Source of the DNA: Rhynchonema sp. JSB1_4
Lineage: Eukaryota; Nematoda; Chromadorea; Monhysterida; Xyalidae
Direction: 5' to 3'
DNA length: 64,000 nucleotides
NCBI GenBank assembly: GCA_030248065.1
Contig: JASAMV010004514.1
Location: 1-64,000 of the forward strand
The position numbers were made by a program, and so were the translations under genes. The notes under the pieces are model-generated. The model had not been told where the DNA came from, made no database searches, and saw nothing but the letters and a program-made list of their open reading frames with translations. Shown piece by piece: positions 34,280-58,055 of the stretch; within the stretch, counting starts at the first letter, position 1; each line of letters opens with the position of its first letter.

Positions 34280-34987
34280 CAGGGTTGGGCAAAAAAAATT
34301 TTTTTATAAAAAAAAGGTTTTTGAAAAAAAATTTTTTTAAAAAGTAATTTTTTTTAAAATTTTTCGGGGAACAAAATGTTCTAAAACGTTCAAAAATGGC
34401 CTTTTCGGGGTTATTTTTTGTCGTTTTTTCTCAAGGGTCGAAAAATTTTCTTCACAAAATCACTATTGGGGCATGTATTTGGTATCTAAGATGCCCCAAA
34501 TGATGTTATTATACCTTCCCGTAATACATGAGACACAGTATGCATGTACTTATATGGTACTTTGATGTCATACCCCATCGGGTCGGTCATATACGACTGA
34601 TTCAGCGACCCGACAAGTATTTCTGCAGCTTATATTCTCAATTATGTATGGTTTATGAGTGAATCTTGCTTATTCGACCACAAACTGTTGTGTCTGAACG
34701 CACAAACTAAAGAACAACGAGAAAAGAAGGACGCAAAAACAATACCACAGAGCAGCAATCATAGGTCCATAACAAGCACAGGCTGTTGGATTGCATCGAA
34801 ATGACGTAAACACCCTTCATAAGTGATGCAAACCAAGTCACAAAAGTGACTTGTCAATTAAAGTTGCATTTTTTCGCGATTTTGCGCGTTTTTTTAGGCA
34901 AATTTGGTAAAATTCCCCCGAATCTGAGACCTTTTAAAAAAATTTTTTTAAAAAACTTGTTTAAAAAATTTTTTTTTTCCAACCATG
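34280..34987. mobile_element. hAT-like element, 708 bp, perfect 8-bp target duplication
   Basis: CAGGGTTGGGCAAAAAA at the left and TTTCCAACCATG at the right are bounded by CTCGTGAT at 34272-34279 and again at 34988-34995. The exact 8-bp duplication supports hAT-type insertion. The outer arms are alternating A/T runs; the interior contains TGCCCCAAATGATG and no transposase frame. Confidence 0.75.
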
Positions 34988-35543
34988 CTCGTGATAGTCA
35001 ATAAACAACATCTGAACTTTATAACCAATAATAGCTTTTCTTACAAAGACTGACGTGACCCAAGTAGATTTAATTTCGACCGACCCACTTTTATCTATCC
35101 TTATTTAACAAGAGAGCCCTTGCGCCAAATTAACAACTATACAATCCCCATGTTTGTTTAGTAATCCAAGACTTTTGCTTCATGTTACAAAGGGATACGG
35201 TAGAGAATTATGCAGGGATCTGAAGCTGACACAAAACCGTATTTTTAATAAAGTATGACTTAACATTCTCCTGGCAACTTATGCAAAGATATAAACGCTT
35301 ATAGTGATGGTCACATGATATCATATCATATCATGATCACCATAAGATTTTCTCTGAAAACAATATGCAGATTTTAAGCTATTTTGATCACTGTTGAACC
35401 GGGCACTGACTTAGTCATCAGGGTCGTATATTAGCGAAGGCAAACATCACACATCATCCATATACGTTACGATTTCTGTTAAAGAGCTTGACCTCGTGAA
35501 CAGAACAAAGACTGCAAAAAGACCTTCTGCCCCCAAAAATACA

Positions 35544-45286
<9,743 letters not shown>

Positions 45287-45605
45287 CCAGTTCGTTGAGA
45301 GGGCTGACGGACAGATGAGGAAAGCCTGTTGGAGCAAAGAATAATACAAGCGACCAAAAGGGCAAACTTTCATCTTAAATATTTTGGACTTAAATATTTT
45401 GTTAGGACGACATAACGTAAATGTATGTACGTACATAGGTAGGAAATTCTTTACGTGTTAAATGACAGAATTTGCTGTTTCCTGGTGTCGCAAAAAATAG
45501 AAACTGGGAAATATTTTACGTGTTAAATGATAAAATTTTCTATTTCTTATTTAGTTTGTCTGATTTTCGGTTCAGTATAACGTTGAACGTGTATTGATAA
45601 CAGTT

Positions 45606-45798
45606 AAAGGCAAACTACGCCAACACGAGCCCGATTTCGCAGCTGGCAGATTAGTGAAACATTCATACGTGGCTGCTGATTTGGGAAATGTTACACGTTG
45701 AAGAATACAAAGTGGAGCATGATGATTTTCTCTTTCTATTCGGTTTGAATACACACCACCTTCGAAATCGGGCTCGTGTTGGCGTAGTCTGCCTTTAT
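45606..45798. mobile_element. MITE family E, complete copy 1
   Basis: About 190 bp with ends TTAAAGGCAAACTACGCC and its complement, running into AACACGAGCCCGATTTCG. The body (ACGTGGCTGCTGATTTGGGA) is shared with 57222-57413 and the split copy at 10463-11205. Confidence 0.75.
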
Positions 45799-48143
45799 GT
45801 GGCTACAAGATTTGTTGTGGTGTATTTGTTTAGTTGTTTGTATTGTTATCATGTTTTTTTATCAAAGCCGGCTGTTTGGAACTTCAATTGTTTGTGCTGT
45901 ACTTTTATGGTGGTACGTACATACATACCTCTCTTTTTGGATAATTGTTGCCGTTGTTTATTGCCGTTATTTATGCCGTTGTCATTGATGCTGTTGTTAT
46001 CGATGTATACAACTTTCCTTAATGCATAAAATCTATGTTTGGTGTGTCGAACGATCAAGTGAAACATAAAATTGAGAAAAATTAAAATTATTAAGATTGA
46101 GAACTACAGGCGTTAAATTTTTCAACGTTTCAACAGTCACTCTGTTTTCAGAGAATTTGCCTCACTTTAGCATAAATGCAGCGCGCAATGGCAAACATTT
46201 AAGACAAAGTCGTCCACATCAAAAGCATCCCAGTGGCCACACACATGCACCAATATACAGTTGTTGGGTGTACGTCTTGCATCAAGCACCCATGCAGCAA
46301 ACCTTTTTGGACAGCTTTCGTCACTCAGGCTCACGTATAAGCGTTGAAGACAATTTGCAAACTTGAGTTTGTACCACAATTACTAATCGCACGTGTCTTA
46401 CGCCATCACGTGGTTCAACACTCTTCTCGACCTCGGGTCGTGTTGCATCTCTGAAACAGGTGCCTCTCCCCTCTGTGCACGGTCACTTGAAGCGTGCAGG
46501 ATTATGGTCTGTAACATATCCCGCACCTCTCAAAAAAGTTTGAGTCGCATGTTCTTAAATGGTTCTCGCAGGCTCGCAGTAAAAAAAACTGAGTGTTGTT
46601 CCGTTCACAAGCCCAAACGTAAGATGACATCATTTCATTGTTCAGTTTAGTGTCTGAGAACAAAACTGTTGACTCTGGTGTAACGAAATAGACCTTCATA
46701 TAACTTGTATCATAAAATAATCGCAATGAGATTAACACTTCCAGTGCTTTAAAGACTGGCCATATCTTCTATTACGTATGCAGGTACATATGCTTGGATC
46801 TTGCTAAGGTTTTTCATCATCTGACTGGAACAACTAAACACAAATAATTTTGTCATACTCTCGCATCCTAAACACTAAATTTTTCGCACACAAGCCGACA
46901 TACTGTTCACAAGCACGTGGATTGCACGTGCTTTTGACTTATCGCCTTTGCCTGTGATCATCCGAGTGTCTGGCCTGGCTCTGGCTTCGCTTGGCGGTGG
47001 AGCTTGAAACGGCAAATGTATTTGCATTCAGTTAGCCTTTCATTTTGTTCGCTCTGGTAGTACTTCACTTCTCTCGGTACGTTTCTGACTGTATATTTTT
47101 TGGGCGTTTTTATTGGTTGGCTTGGACGACTTTCACAGCATTTATTACCGGATCAGCTGTGTGCGATCTTTTTATTCGTTGAAATCTTGTAACCTGCTTC
47201 ATAAATTTCTTTTCAATCATATAGTGGGCGTTGTGAATGGTTGCTTGTTCAAATATTCGCGCCAGAAAGGTGCCAAATGTCGGCTACCCTCAAACTACAC
47301 GCCGTAGGCAGTTTGATAACCCGGAACCATGTGGCACTTGAATACGGCCCAAAAACCGAACAGTGATCTCAAAGGTACGTACATACGTACTTTATACTTT
47401 TTGCAACACACCATGGCAGACTATGTAGTGCGCGCATTCATCATTAACTAGCGGAATGTTTTGGCACTGAATGCACTTGCTGGTTGCTCAGTACGAGACC
47501 AACTAACCATCCGGCATCTAGACTCAACTTTGCGTTACTAATGACAGAAGGCAAGCACTATTTTCAAGGCTTGATTTTTCCAAATTTTTGAATAGATCAG
47601 ATCCCACTTCCTTTTTCCTAACCTGCAGCAGCTTCCTGCGAAAGTGTGTTTCGACCAAATTCTGGCAAGCACAGAAACTTTTCTGTAGATTCCGCCGTTT
47701 GGGCCGGAGACACAGAAATTTGTCATTAGGAAGTGCTTACAGTTGCGTGCCAATGCATCAGCGCTTTGTCTATGCTTTTTTGGTACTGGAAAATCACACG
47801 AACAATATCAAAGCCCAGTGCGTAAATTCGAAGTGCCGCTTTTTTAGAATTATTTGTTCCTCCTAGCGTTTCACATCAGTCAGGTGAACAACGTTCGTGT
47901 ACAACATTGTTGATTAGTCACAGGAAAATGCCTCCCTTGGTAAGTCAGGGAACCACCGCAAAAATATCTTTTTGAAAATATTCATATAGCGATGGTTGCT
48001 CCACACAGCTGTTGTTGCATTACCCAGCTTATACGTAGCTACCAACCCGCCGCCCTTCTAACGCTGTTGCTGTCGACGCAGCTGCCTGTGACCAGTATTA
48101 AGTCTGGGTGTCTGGTCCAACCATATACCGTATACCGTATACT

Positions 48144-48278
48144 GGCCAACCATACCCATCAAAAAGTGACCGGAAGTGCACTTTCGGTCACGTTTGTGGC
48201 CGATGTGTATCACGGTAGTGCCAGTGCCAGCATCAAAAGTGTCAGAAGCGATTCAGATCACTTTTTGATAGGTTGGCC
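48144..48278. mobile_element. Short inverted-repeat element, family F, copy 1
   Basis: The left end is GGCCAACCATACCCATCAAAA and the right end is TTTTTGATAGGTTGGCC; next to the left end is GTGACCGGAAGTGCAC. The same arrangement recurs at about 57881-58055. Confidence 0.5.
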
Positions 48279-50024
48279 GGTGCAATGGTACCGGAGAATG
48301 CCAAATAAATCCTCTAGAGCTTATTTGTGACACAAATCAGATCTGAAATTTCAGAAAAACGTAATTTCGCAAATAACCCCCTCTATGTATAAACATATGA
48401 AACATCACATTCTGAAAATCTTCCGAATAAGTCCGCCTTACTGTAGGGGACTTATTGGGGGACTTACAGTATCTGGCATTCTCCGGTACATGAAAACAGT
48501 CCGAAAATACGGTTGGTGGAACGAATGGCACGGTTGGAATAACACACTTGGTTGTGAGAGCCAGTGTACGTTAACGACAGCAGCTGCGTTGGCATGAAAC
48601 ATGCACAGTTGCGTTGACCACATTAATATAAGCCCATGCGCCAGCTTCCATCTCCGGTCTGACTGATGCGTTGGAAAAATGCAGCAGAACGTGAAAGCAA
48701 AACGCTATAAAGTACATATAGGTACATTTGGCGGGCTGAGAGCTTTGAAATTTGTGCTCACTTCTCGCTTTTGCTTGTCTACTCACTCCTTACTCCCCCG
48801 ACGCATATTCAAATGTGCCGCTTTATGTACGTTTATACGTATATCACGTGGCTGGTATAATGTCGAACTTTAAGCATTTGTTTTCGCGTTTGTCACGTCG
48901 TTAAAAAAACCAGGCTCACTTTTTGCGGTCAACCGGACCCGATAGGTTTGTTGCAGCCCTCTGTTTGGCTGTAATGGGGGGTGAATAGATAAAGTACCCA
49001 TTGTTTGGATCTGGGGTCTCAATTTTGCGTTAAACCTGGGCGCGCTTTATGTGAAAAACTGTATCGTAGCGCCGAAAGCATTGGAATTGGTATGTGCTAT
49101 GAATTTGTGATCTATGTGAACACGTAGCCAAAACATTTTTCAAGATAAATAGCGGATCGTTATCTCCATGATGCTCTCCAAACTATACCATTTCATTGTA
49201 CATGTATTACGTGAATATGTGGCTCTATTATGTATGTATCTTCCATACTTTTTTATTATTCGCCTGCTTACTGACGGGTATTGAAACTTTATTGAAGCAT
49301 TTGCGGCAATAGAACGACTGTAATGTTCAAATCTATCAAATATAAACATATACAAAGTTTTGATTGATGTTTATTGATGTTTTGTGGCATTCCCCGGTTC
49401 GCTCACTTTTCTTTGGCCTCAACTTAAAAGGCGCACCAGGGGGCAGCAAATGCAAATCCGGCTCGGTTATTGCTTCCGTCCGACTAATCCATACGAGGCG
49501 TACAGTACCTACATACAGTTAATTTACGGCGTGCATTTGCTTGCTTATGCCAAGTTTATATGACTGCGCTACTACGTTGTCTTCTTATTGATTCGCTTTG
49601 CATCAAAAATACAAAAACAAAGCGCAGCCGCAGGTGTGTAACGTATGCGCCCCAGTATACGCACGCATGAAACCACAGGCTTTGTAAGCATCAGCTAGTA
49701 TGTATGACACTCTTGTACCTATGGACTGAATGAACACAAATCCGCTTTAGTTCTGCTATACTTGCATACTGCATGTGCGATTAGAATCGGTGCGTATCAC
49801 AAGGGTGCGTACATATACTTTATAAAAACCTCCATAAAATCAAGAAAATTCAACTCCTCAATATTTACAGGCCACTACCAATTTCAAATCTGCTTCAAAA
49901 AAACCGGCAAATCCAAATTCCCTTCCACAAGCACGGGCCGACGTTTTGTGCTCGCTCGCTCGCACTACCTAATCCTAAATTAAAACAAATAAATAACAAC
50001 AAACAAAAAATAACAGCACCAAAC

Positions 50025-53000
50025 ATGCTGGACGGCGGCGCAATGGACGACTTTCAATCGCAGGTGCTGTGGATGTTGATCGTCGGATTTATCATCGCCT
50101 TCATTCTCGCGTTTGCCATCGGCGCTAATGACACTGCGAATTCGTTTGGAACATCAGTCGGCAGCAAAGTGCTCACGCTGAAACAGGCCTACGTGCTCGC
50201 GACCATATTTGAGACGCTCGGCGCGACGTTGTTAGGTGGGTACTACATTAGTTGGGATAGGTTGATTTTTGATAATATGCCCATTTTTTTGATTCCCCGC
50301 TAGATGACCTGCTTTCGTTTACTGGTGGTGCGCCAGGTCATCGTCAGTGCGAATGGCACTTGTTTCTGATTCATTATCTTTCTGTTTTTACATGGATACG
50401 TAGACTTGGAAACCATGGTAAAATTAGGTCAGGTCAAATCCAAATTCAAATTATCATTCATAAATTGGAGTTTATTTCCGAAATCGTTTAGATTGAAATA
50501 CTCCGGTTGCCTTAAAGGGCTCGGGACATAACCGAAGGAAGGGTAGCAGCACATATTGTTACATACCGTTGGAAAGCATTCCGACAGCCTATGTCACGCA
50601 CAAATTTTAAGCTCCTTGGAGATTCGCTATCTCTTGGTAGAGCGACTTTTCGTTCCAGAAAAAAGTGAATTTTTGCACAAATTGGAACGACCGGTGCAGA
50701 AACCCCAAATGAGTTGAAGGTCAAGTAACACGTGGACAGGATTACAACAGCTTCTGAATAGCTTACCATCACAACGTCAATCGCTCAAAGCATTGCTTCA
50801 CATGGTGAGGGTGCGAAACGTTCCAAAAATCGGCCATATTTTTCGAGAACACAAGTTTGTCCCTAAATTTTGAGGCCACGCTTAGAGTTGCGGAAATAAG
50901 AATGCAATGGGGAAATAGAGCATCGTCGAAAGTACCAGAAAATAGGGTTTTTAAATTTTTTTAACTCATGGCTAGCTCCGTGACAGGCCTAAAAATCCGT
51001 TAAATTGCCGCTAAATTAGGTGGTTACATTCATCGCCAGAATTGTAACACATAAAGGCCACAGATTGTATCGGATTCGAAGCAAAAATGTGAGAGAAACG
51101 ACTGGTTTAACAACCAATCAAGGTCCGAAGCCCCCAAGGTCTACAGATCTCTCGGGGCAGCTATACTAACCTGAATATGATATTCAGCTATAAATGCTTA
51201 TTGTCAACAGCTATTGTAAATGTGATAGCACCAAACAATGTATCTCTGGATTAGCTTTCGAATGATATATAACAAGCCCCAATAAATTCTTACGCTTAAG
51301 GGCAGAGGTTAAAAAACTGCGTTTTTGACGATTCTGGAATGAACCGTCACGTCACCGTGTGCGGTTTCGGAGTTTTGACTGTTTCTTGCCCATAGTAAGA
51401 GATAGTATGGGCATGTTATATATCGTTCGATAGCTACGTTGAATCTACATCGTTTGGTTCTATCAAATGTGCAATAATCTTTAACAGTTACGATTTATAG
51501 GCCAAATATCTTATTCAGGCTGGCGTGGCTGCAGCAGCCGGATCATGGGGGTTGAAGTCTTGAAACTCGTCTAGATTGTTGGACTGTGCGTTTATCTGAT
51601 TTTCTCGTTTCCGATGCAATGCAATACGTGGCTTATTTACATCGCATTTGCGTCAATGAATGCAACTATGCAGTTTAGTGGCAATTTTTAGGTCTTTTTC
51701 GGCCTGTCACGCCGCTATCTAAGTGTTTCCAAATTTAAAAACCTTATTTTTTGGTACTTTCGACAATGCTCTATTTTTCTATTGCATTTTTATTTCTGCA
51801 ACACAAAGCGCAGCCTCAAAATTTAGAGACAAACTTGTGTTTTCGAAAAATGTGGCCGATTTTTGGAACATTTCGCACCCTCACCGAGTGAAGCAATGCT
51901 TTGAGCGACTGAAGTTCTCATGATAAGTTATCCAGAAGCTGTTGTAATCCTATCCACGTGTTACTTGACTTTCAACTCATTTGGGGTTTCTGCACCGGTC
52001 GTTTCAAATTGTAAAAAAATTCACTTTATTCTGGAACGAAAAGTCGCTCTACCAAGAGATAGCGAATCTCTAAAGAGCTTAACATTTGTGCGTGACATAG
52101 GCTGTCGGAATGCTTTCCAACGGTATGTAAGAATATGTGCTGCTACCCTTCCTTCGGTTATGTCCCGAGCCCTTTAATTTTCTCAGCACAAAACCGCAAG
52201 TTCTTGTCAGTATGAACTAGCTGTGATCACTGATACCGCATTCGCAAATATGCCAGCAACATGCGAGCCTGATGTTTCACATTCATTCAGGCTACAAAGT
52301 AACGGACATGATGCGAAAGGGTGTGGTGGACGTGGCGGTATTTGGCGGGCACGAGGTCGACCTGATGTTGGGACAGGTCGCTGCACTGACCGGTATGTAT
52401 TCGTGGAGTGACATCATGTGTTGTAGCATAGCGCATGTTTGAGAAGCGTGTTGAGGTCGAGCCAAGCCAGTCAACGTGCATTTCACAAACATAGACAGCA
52501 CAACAGTATGGATGATGTAGCTGCCCGTCTCAGATACGAATTCGCTGTGTTTATACATTGGGAACTCAACAACAATTAATATAAAATATTGAAAATGCGT
52601 ATTAGCAAAATACACGCAGGTTGCGCCATCTGGCTAATGCTGGCCACGGCACTCAAATTGCCCGTCTCCACATCACACAGTATCGTTGGAGCCACTGTGG
52701 GGTTCACATTGGTGCTTTCGGGTACTGGCGGAATAAAATGGGATAAAATGTTGAAAATCGGTTCGTTTTCTGGCCCATTTTTTCTATTTTTGCACTGTTT
52801 GTGGCGGAAGAATTCATTTTCTCCAGCCCTATCCTGGTTCGTATCACCGGTGTTGTCTGGTTTTCTGTCTTGTCTGCTCTACGGCGGCATACGATTGCTG
52901 GTGTTGAATAGGGTATGCGATTTATTTAGATTTTATGACACATTTATTAGATTTATTTGGTATATTTTGGTTTTCGTTCCGTAAATACCGTGTTTCAGAC

Positions 53001-56000
53001 CGATCCATTGCATCGCGGTCTGCAAGCGCTGCCCTTTCTCTACTTTGCCTGTATATTTGTGAATCTGTTCTCAATCTTCTACGGTGGCTCTGAGTGTTGG
53101 TCCGATATTTGAGTAATTCACTCACTTTTTGTTACGTTGGCATCGAAAAATCAAATGCAATCATCTTCTGCGATTTTCAGTGCTTGGTTTCAACAAAATT
53201 CCTCTGTGGGGCGTGCTTCTGCTGGCGGCGTGCGTCGCCATCATTGTTGCGCTGCTCATACGATTTGTGGTGAATCCACGGCTGAAACAGTGGATTTTGA
53301 GTAAATTAATAATTTGATATTTTTTATCTGCAGTTTGTCCTCTCTTCATGGTGATCTTGATCCGGCATTTTCGGGTTAATCACGCACAATAGAATAGTGA
53401 TTGCTACCGATGAAAGACGTAATTGACGACCAAAATACTTTGTGTGGTATGAGAGTACACTCGCTGTAACAATGGGATTGCACTTACAAAAAAATTGTTA
53501 AGAAATTCTTTTATTGAACAAAAGATGCCGACAACTTGCAGAGGAGGCGCACGGCAAACGCGAAATGTCGGTAATTGGCGGCACAACGCTGTATGATATC
53601 GGCGCACGCGCACCAAGTGGGTTGTTTTTGGAATCCGTTTTAGGTGTCAAATTTGTTGATCGGATCGGTGGTCGAATATCAGTAACACAGGTACCTAGTT
53701 ATTGATTGACAAACGTTTCTGCCTGTCCGCAGGTCGCTACCAATCGCAAGCACCCTCCCGCACCCACAGTCGTCAGCCGTCGCCCGATAGAATTCTCAAG
53801 GCCGCCATCAACGGACTCGGGTCGAAAAATTTACGCGAAAAAGTTAGTGAAAAACTTGGCCCACACCTGCCGCATACAAGACTTGCTGATCGATACTCTG
53901 TGGGCGGGTCTTGCCTTGGCTGCTACAATTATGAAATGTCTTGAACGGAAGTTTAAGCTGGTCGAAGTTATAATATAGGGTATCCGCTATCATATATCAG
54001 CAAATTTCGGCGAAAATGCAAGGTTGAGGAAAACGTTGCGTCATCACCAACGGAAGACCGGACTTGACCTACAATCACAGTGTGTACCGCCCAGCACATG
54101 ATTTTCTGTTTACATGATCATTATTTTCAGAAAAAGATTTTACGCTGGTCAAATTTTCAGCCGAAAATGGACGCGCACCAGGAAGAGGACGTCGAACAGC
54201 AACAACCGTTGTTCGTCGCGCCGACGGCTGAGCAAATCACACAGGAAATCGATCGAACTGCGGAACGGGTGCAAATTAACGGTTCGACATGTTTATACCA
54301 ACTTTTACGCTGGTCAAAGTTAGTGTGTCAACTACTGGACCACGAAATACATACGACCTAAGTGCAGAAATGTGGAAGTTCGCCTCCGCCTGCGCATCCA
54401 AAGATGTGAAATGTTGATATCGCCCTATTTTTCTACATCCATTATGACAAACATCTGGGGAAAAAACTATTTTTAATTGCGCTAACTTCCCAGGCGAACC
54501 AACCGTAACCCTGATCGTACCGTCGGCAGCTGCCGATGGCAAAACACAACAGGCACCACCTGAGATTACGGTAACTCGGTCGGAAAGCGAGAATAAAGCG
54601 GATGAAGAGGGAGCGGAGACGAAACTGTGCTGTTTCAAACTGCCGAAAAGAAAACAGGTGTTGCATTAAATGTTGTGTTGTGCTCTCTTTATGGTTACAA
54701 TTCGCCACATTACTGAAATTTTTTTGATTATATCGTCGTTCCAAATCCGCTGTTACTTCCACAAAATATACCACTCCACTGCACCGAATATTCTTTGTAG
54801 TGACTCGAAAATGACGGGGTTCCCAATCGCATATCCTCACGACACCCACCCCGTCCCAACTGGCAGGCTGAGAGTTTGACCTAGTTTAGTTCTGAGATCA
54901 ACACCCAGCGAGCGGAGCAGCGTCCAAGTGGTGTCGTGGACGTGGGTCAACCCATCCTTCCATCCATGAGAAGGGTCGGCAACATGAAGCAAGCAATCGC
55001 TGCGGGTAACAGGCATCCATCCACATTACCAAGGATCACCGGCAATCGGGCCCGTTGTTAGGCTTGGAACGACTTTACCTTTTACCTTATCATGACCCTA
55101 TATGAATGCGGGTAGACCCCCTACTTTAAACGCGCGTTTCCCTTGCCGATTCAGGCGAAACAAGACGACGGCATCCGCAGTATGAGTGAGCATCCGCACG
55201 CGTCCCGGCTGTTTGCGTTCCTGCAAATATTGTCCGCCTGTTTCGGCAGTTTCGCTCATGGCGGCAACGATGTCAGGTGAGATTATGTTTCAGGCTCGCA
55301 TGCATGTAGCCATCTGGAGCATTTGCACTGACGATGACCCGGTGCACCGCCAATCTGCGAGAGTGTGTGTGTGGTTATATTTGGTGAATCTGTTAGAATT
55401 ATTGTTAGCAGCTTGGCGTAAAAAAGTTGCTAATTGGAGCTCAACCAACTTTTACGCCGGCCAAAGTTACAAACTTCAAGAATACGATTAATCGGTACAC
55501 TTCAAAAGAGCAAACGTTTTTTGCAGCAACGCCATAGCACCACTGGTCTCATTGTGGGTGATCTACAATGATGGCAGCGTTATGCAGAAGGCACAAACCC
55601 CGATATGGTTGTTACTGTTTGGCGGAGTCGGCATGTGCATCGGACTTTGGGTGCGTTTGGGGCTTTTTGCGTTTTTCTTGTTCTCCGTGTGGAAGACAAG
55701 AAGATAAGTCTATGGGCCTACAATACTGTCGTCAACTCCGATCGTCGACTCTTGCCGTCAGCTCACATGTACATATGTACTGTAACTGCTCGCCCTCATT
55801 TAGGGATGTTTGAGTTGGCAACGAAGGTCGACCACTTGAGTTGACCACTGTGCCATTAGCCTACACTAGGTCAAAGCTACGGCCTATGAAAAGGTGTTGC
55901 TGATATCATACCCAGCTCCAATTCGGGTCTCGACAGCACCATAAGTTTTTTGCAGTTTGCTATTATGTTTGACAACTTTTGCGCTGGTCACGGTAGCAAG

Positions 56001-56983
56001 TTTTCAAAAAAATTCACCAAAAAGCACCGAAAAAGCGTGCGGTCATGGCCATCGATCAAACTCGGTACATGCCCACAGTGTGGTCACCCGAAGACAACAC
56101 TGTACACGACTACATATAATGCATGCCAGACATTTTTTCTCACACAAACTTTGTATGTAGTGTGTCATTTCCTCCCCAGGTGCTGGGTCATCGTGTTATC
56201 TACACGGTGGGCGAGGGATTGACGAAGATCACGCCCGCCAGTGGTTTCTCCGTCGAACTGGGTGCAGCTATAACCGTCTTGTCGGCCAGCAAACTGGGAC
56301 TTCCCATCAGCAGCACGCATTGCAAAGTTGGTGGTCACTTCAACATTGGATAAAACTTGCCGGAGTGACCGAGCTGATATGAAACACTTGGTGATCGAAA
56401 CGATTTGAAATGGGCTTGCCTTTGGTCACGTGATTTTTTTATGTTTGGAAGGTTTTCGCAGTTTCTGATGCGCAATTAACTTTGATCGACGCAAAGGTTG
56501 TCCGCTGCGTGTCCGTGACCAACGTACGCTCATCAAAGAATATTAAAAATATTCTCAGTAAGCTAAACAAATGTCAATGTGATCAAGGCAGATCCGATTA
56601 GAACAGATCACAGAGTTTAACACTGGCCCGAAATCACAATTTGAAAATTTAATTAAAAATATTATTGAATCAAAATTAAGAAATCTAAGTTGGTCGAAAT
56701 TATGTGACAGGTTGGCAGCGTCGTAGCGGTTGGCTTCATGCAGCACGTCAATTCAGTCCGATGGGCTACATTCCGAAACATTTTCCTCTCCTGGGCGGTC
56801 ACTGTGCCTGTCGCAGGTGGGTATATTCCAAAAAAAATTCTTTCCTATAACCGGACCAAGCTCGATGCGATTGCTATTACATAACCCGGTTTATGTATTT
56901 TTTCCAAATTAAAAATTAAAAACATTTTTATTTCAGGTCTGCTCAGTGCTGGCATTCTGGCCTTATTGCAACTGGTCTTCTGA
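50025..56983 (+). CDS. SLC20A: Sodium-dependent inorganic phosphate transporter (PiT / SLC20 family)
   Basis: Multi-pass plasma-membrane protein importing inorganic phosphate with sodium. Exons: 50025-50235, 52291-52392, 52620-52760, 52827-52912, 52999-53095, 53181-53300, 53503-53616, 53733-53842, 54161-54281, 54494-54657, 55155-55276, 55527-55650, 56178-56336, 56711-56816, 56937-56983; phases close to 607 aa. Both halves of the internally duplicated PHO4 fold are present: [11 protein letters not shown] followed by [16 protein letters not shown] in the first, and AHGGNDVSNAIAPL followed by [17 protein letters not shown] in the second. Between them lies the usual large hydrophilic loop (exons 7-10), rich in Ser, Glu and Gln. 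The canonical first motif has Val where this protein has Thr (GANDT). Intron 1 (2.05 kb) contains a TTAA element. The exon 7 acceptor (TTAAG, 53502) and exon 9 donor were chosen because only these keep the frame; they are the least certain junctions. Some vertebrate homologues double as virus receptors; nothing here bears on that. Confidence 0.95.
50516..52173. mobile_element. TTAA-flanked inverted-repeat element, 1.66 kb, copy 2, in transporter intron 1
   Basis: Full-length relative of 31612-33267 in the same orientation, with TTAA at 50512-50515 and 52174-52177. The similarity is high along the whole length, including the unique centre, which indicates fairly recent activity of this family. 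No transposase is found. Confidence 0.85.
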
Positions 56984-57221
56984 TTCAATGATTCTGTTCT
57001 CAGGATTGTTTATTTTTGTGCAAAACGAAAATTTTAACAGGTTTTGTGTTCGGCTACCGGTCCTTTTTTCTGATTTTGTTTAGTATAGGTATGCACACTT
57101 ATACTGTTTGTGTATAGCTTACTGTTTCCCTGGTGCCTCCAGTCAGTATTATCAGTATTGTTTTGTTTATTATTTGTTCATTTTAACCATTTTTTTATTT
57201 TTTCCAGGCAGCTTCATACGT

Positions 57222-57413
57222 AAAGGCAAACTACGCCAACACGAGCCCGATTTCGGAGGTGGTAGATTAGTGAAACATTCACACGTGGCTGCTGATTTGG
57301 GAAACGTTACACGTTGTGGAATACAACGTGGTGCATGAGGATTTCTCTTTCTTTGCGTTTTGCTAGTGCACCAACTCCGAAATCGGGCTCGTGTTGGCGT
57401 AGTTTGCCTTTAC
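57222..57413. mobile_element. MITE family E, complete copy 2
   Basis: Ends GTAAAGGCAAACTACGCC and GGCGTAGTTTGCCTTTAC are perfect complements, continuing through ACACGAGCCCGATTTCGGAG with few changes. It is 192 bp. This is the best-preserved copy in the window and defines the family. Confidence 0.8.
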
Positions 57414-57880
57414 ATTGTTGTTGATTCTTGGTCTTCAGGCACTGTATGTAATGTATTATACTTGGTCTTTTCGCAGCGTGTCTATAGATTAGCAAATTTC
57501 AGTTTTGAGGTAAAGTTTTTTTGGAAACACAGGGTTGGTTACAAATTACCTAATGGTCACCCTACAAGCGTTTAGGTGACTGTGTTTCTGTTGTTTTTTA
57601 ATTTTATTTCTCATTTTTCATATTGCAGTTGGTTGGCTTGATCGATAAGCTGCCACATTCTTCAGTGATTTCATGTTAGTGTCAGACCCACAATTTACTG
57701 TGAAGCATCAACCGTCCGGAAATAAGGGGCAAAAACCATCATGTTGATGGTGTATTGTCAAATGGTTAACGGGAGCTTTCCCTTTACCTTTATTAATCCC
57801 GTAGAACATCTTACGTTAACCATTTTACGACTAACCGATGTTGAACAAAGCTGGGCAGGACCGCACTGACCAGACCAGTG

Positions 57881-58055
57881 ACCAATCATTGGATACCTAT
57901 CAAGAAAGGATCGGAAGTGGACTTTCGGGCACTTTACTGGCCGATATGTGCACATGTGCTTTAACGTTACACCTAATGTATTGATAAACGCCGGTCAGAA
58001 AGATGACCGAGGTGCACTTCCGGTCATTTTTGATAGGTACATATGGCTGGCCTTG
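57881..58055. mobile_element. Short inverted-repeat element, family F, copy 2
   Basis: ACCTATCAAGAAAGGATCGG and the downstream CCGGTCATTTTTGATAGGT are near complements; GGAAGTGGAC and GTGCACTTCC are their inner partners. It corresponds to the element at 48144-48278. Confidence 0.45.

Larger units (their letters stand above)
33272..35543. other. Repeat-filled region upstream of rGC-B
   Basis: Apart from the dispersed repeat (33768-34162) and the hAT-like element (34280-34987), no gene is seen. An imperfect palindrome (ATGGTCACATGATATC with its partner, about 35306-35343) lies about 200 bp before the rGC-B start codon. It might be a regulatory or hairpin sequence; nothing supports a specific factor. 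Confidence 0.45.
45287..50024. other. 4.7 kb intergenic region between rGC-B and the phosphate transporter
   Basis: It contains a MITE (45606-45798) and a short inverted-repeat element (48144-48278). Elsewhere only short unrelated open frames are present; no domain, tRNA or other RNA gene is recognised. The 1 kb before 50025 should hold the transporter promoter, but no element can be named. Confidence 0.5.

Noticed and set aside
45287..50024. Several 60-113 codon frames in the large intergenic region
   Set aside because: No domains, no paired splice sites and no cross-frame consistency; two coincide with MITE sequence.
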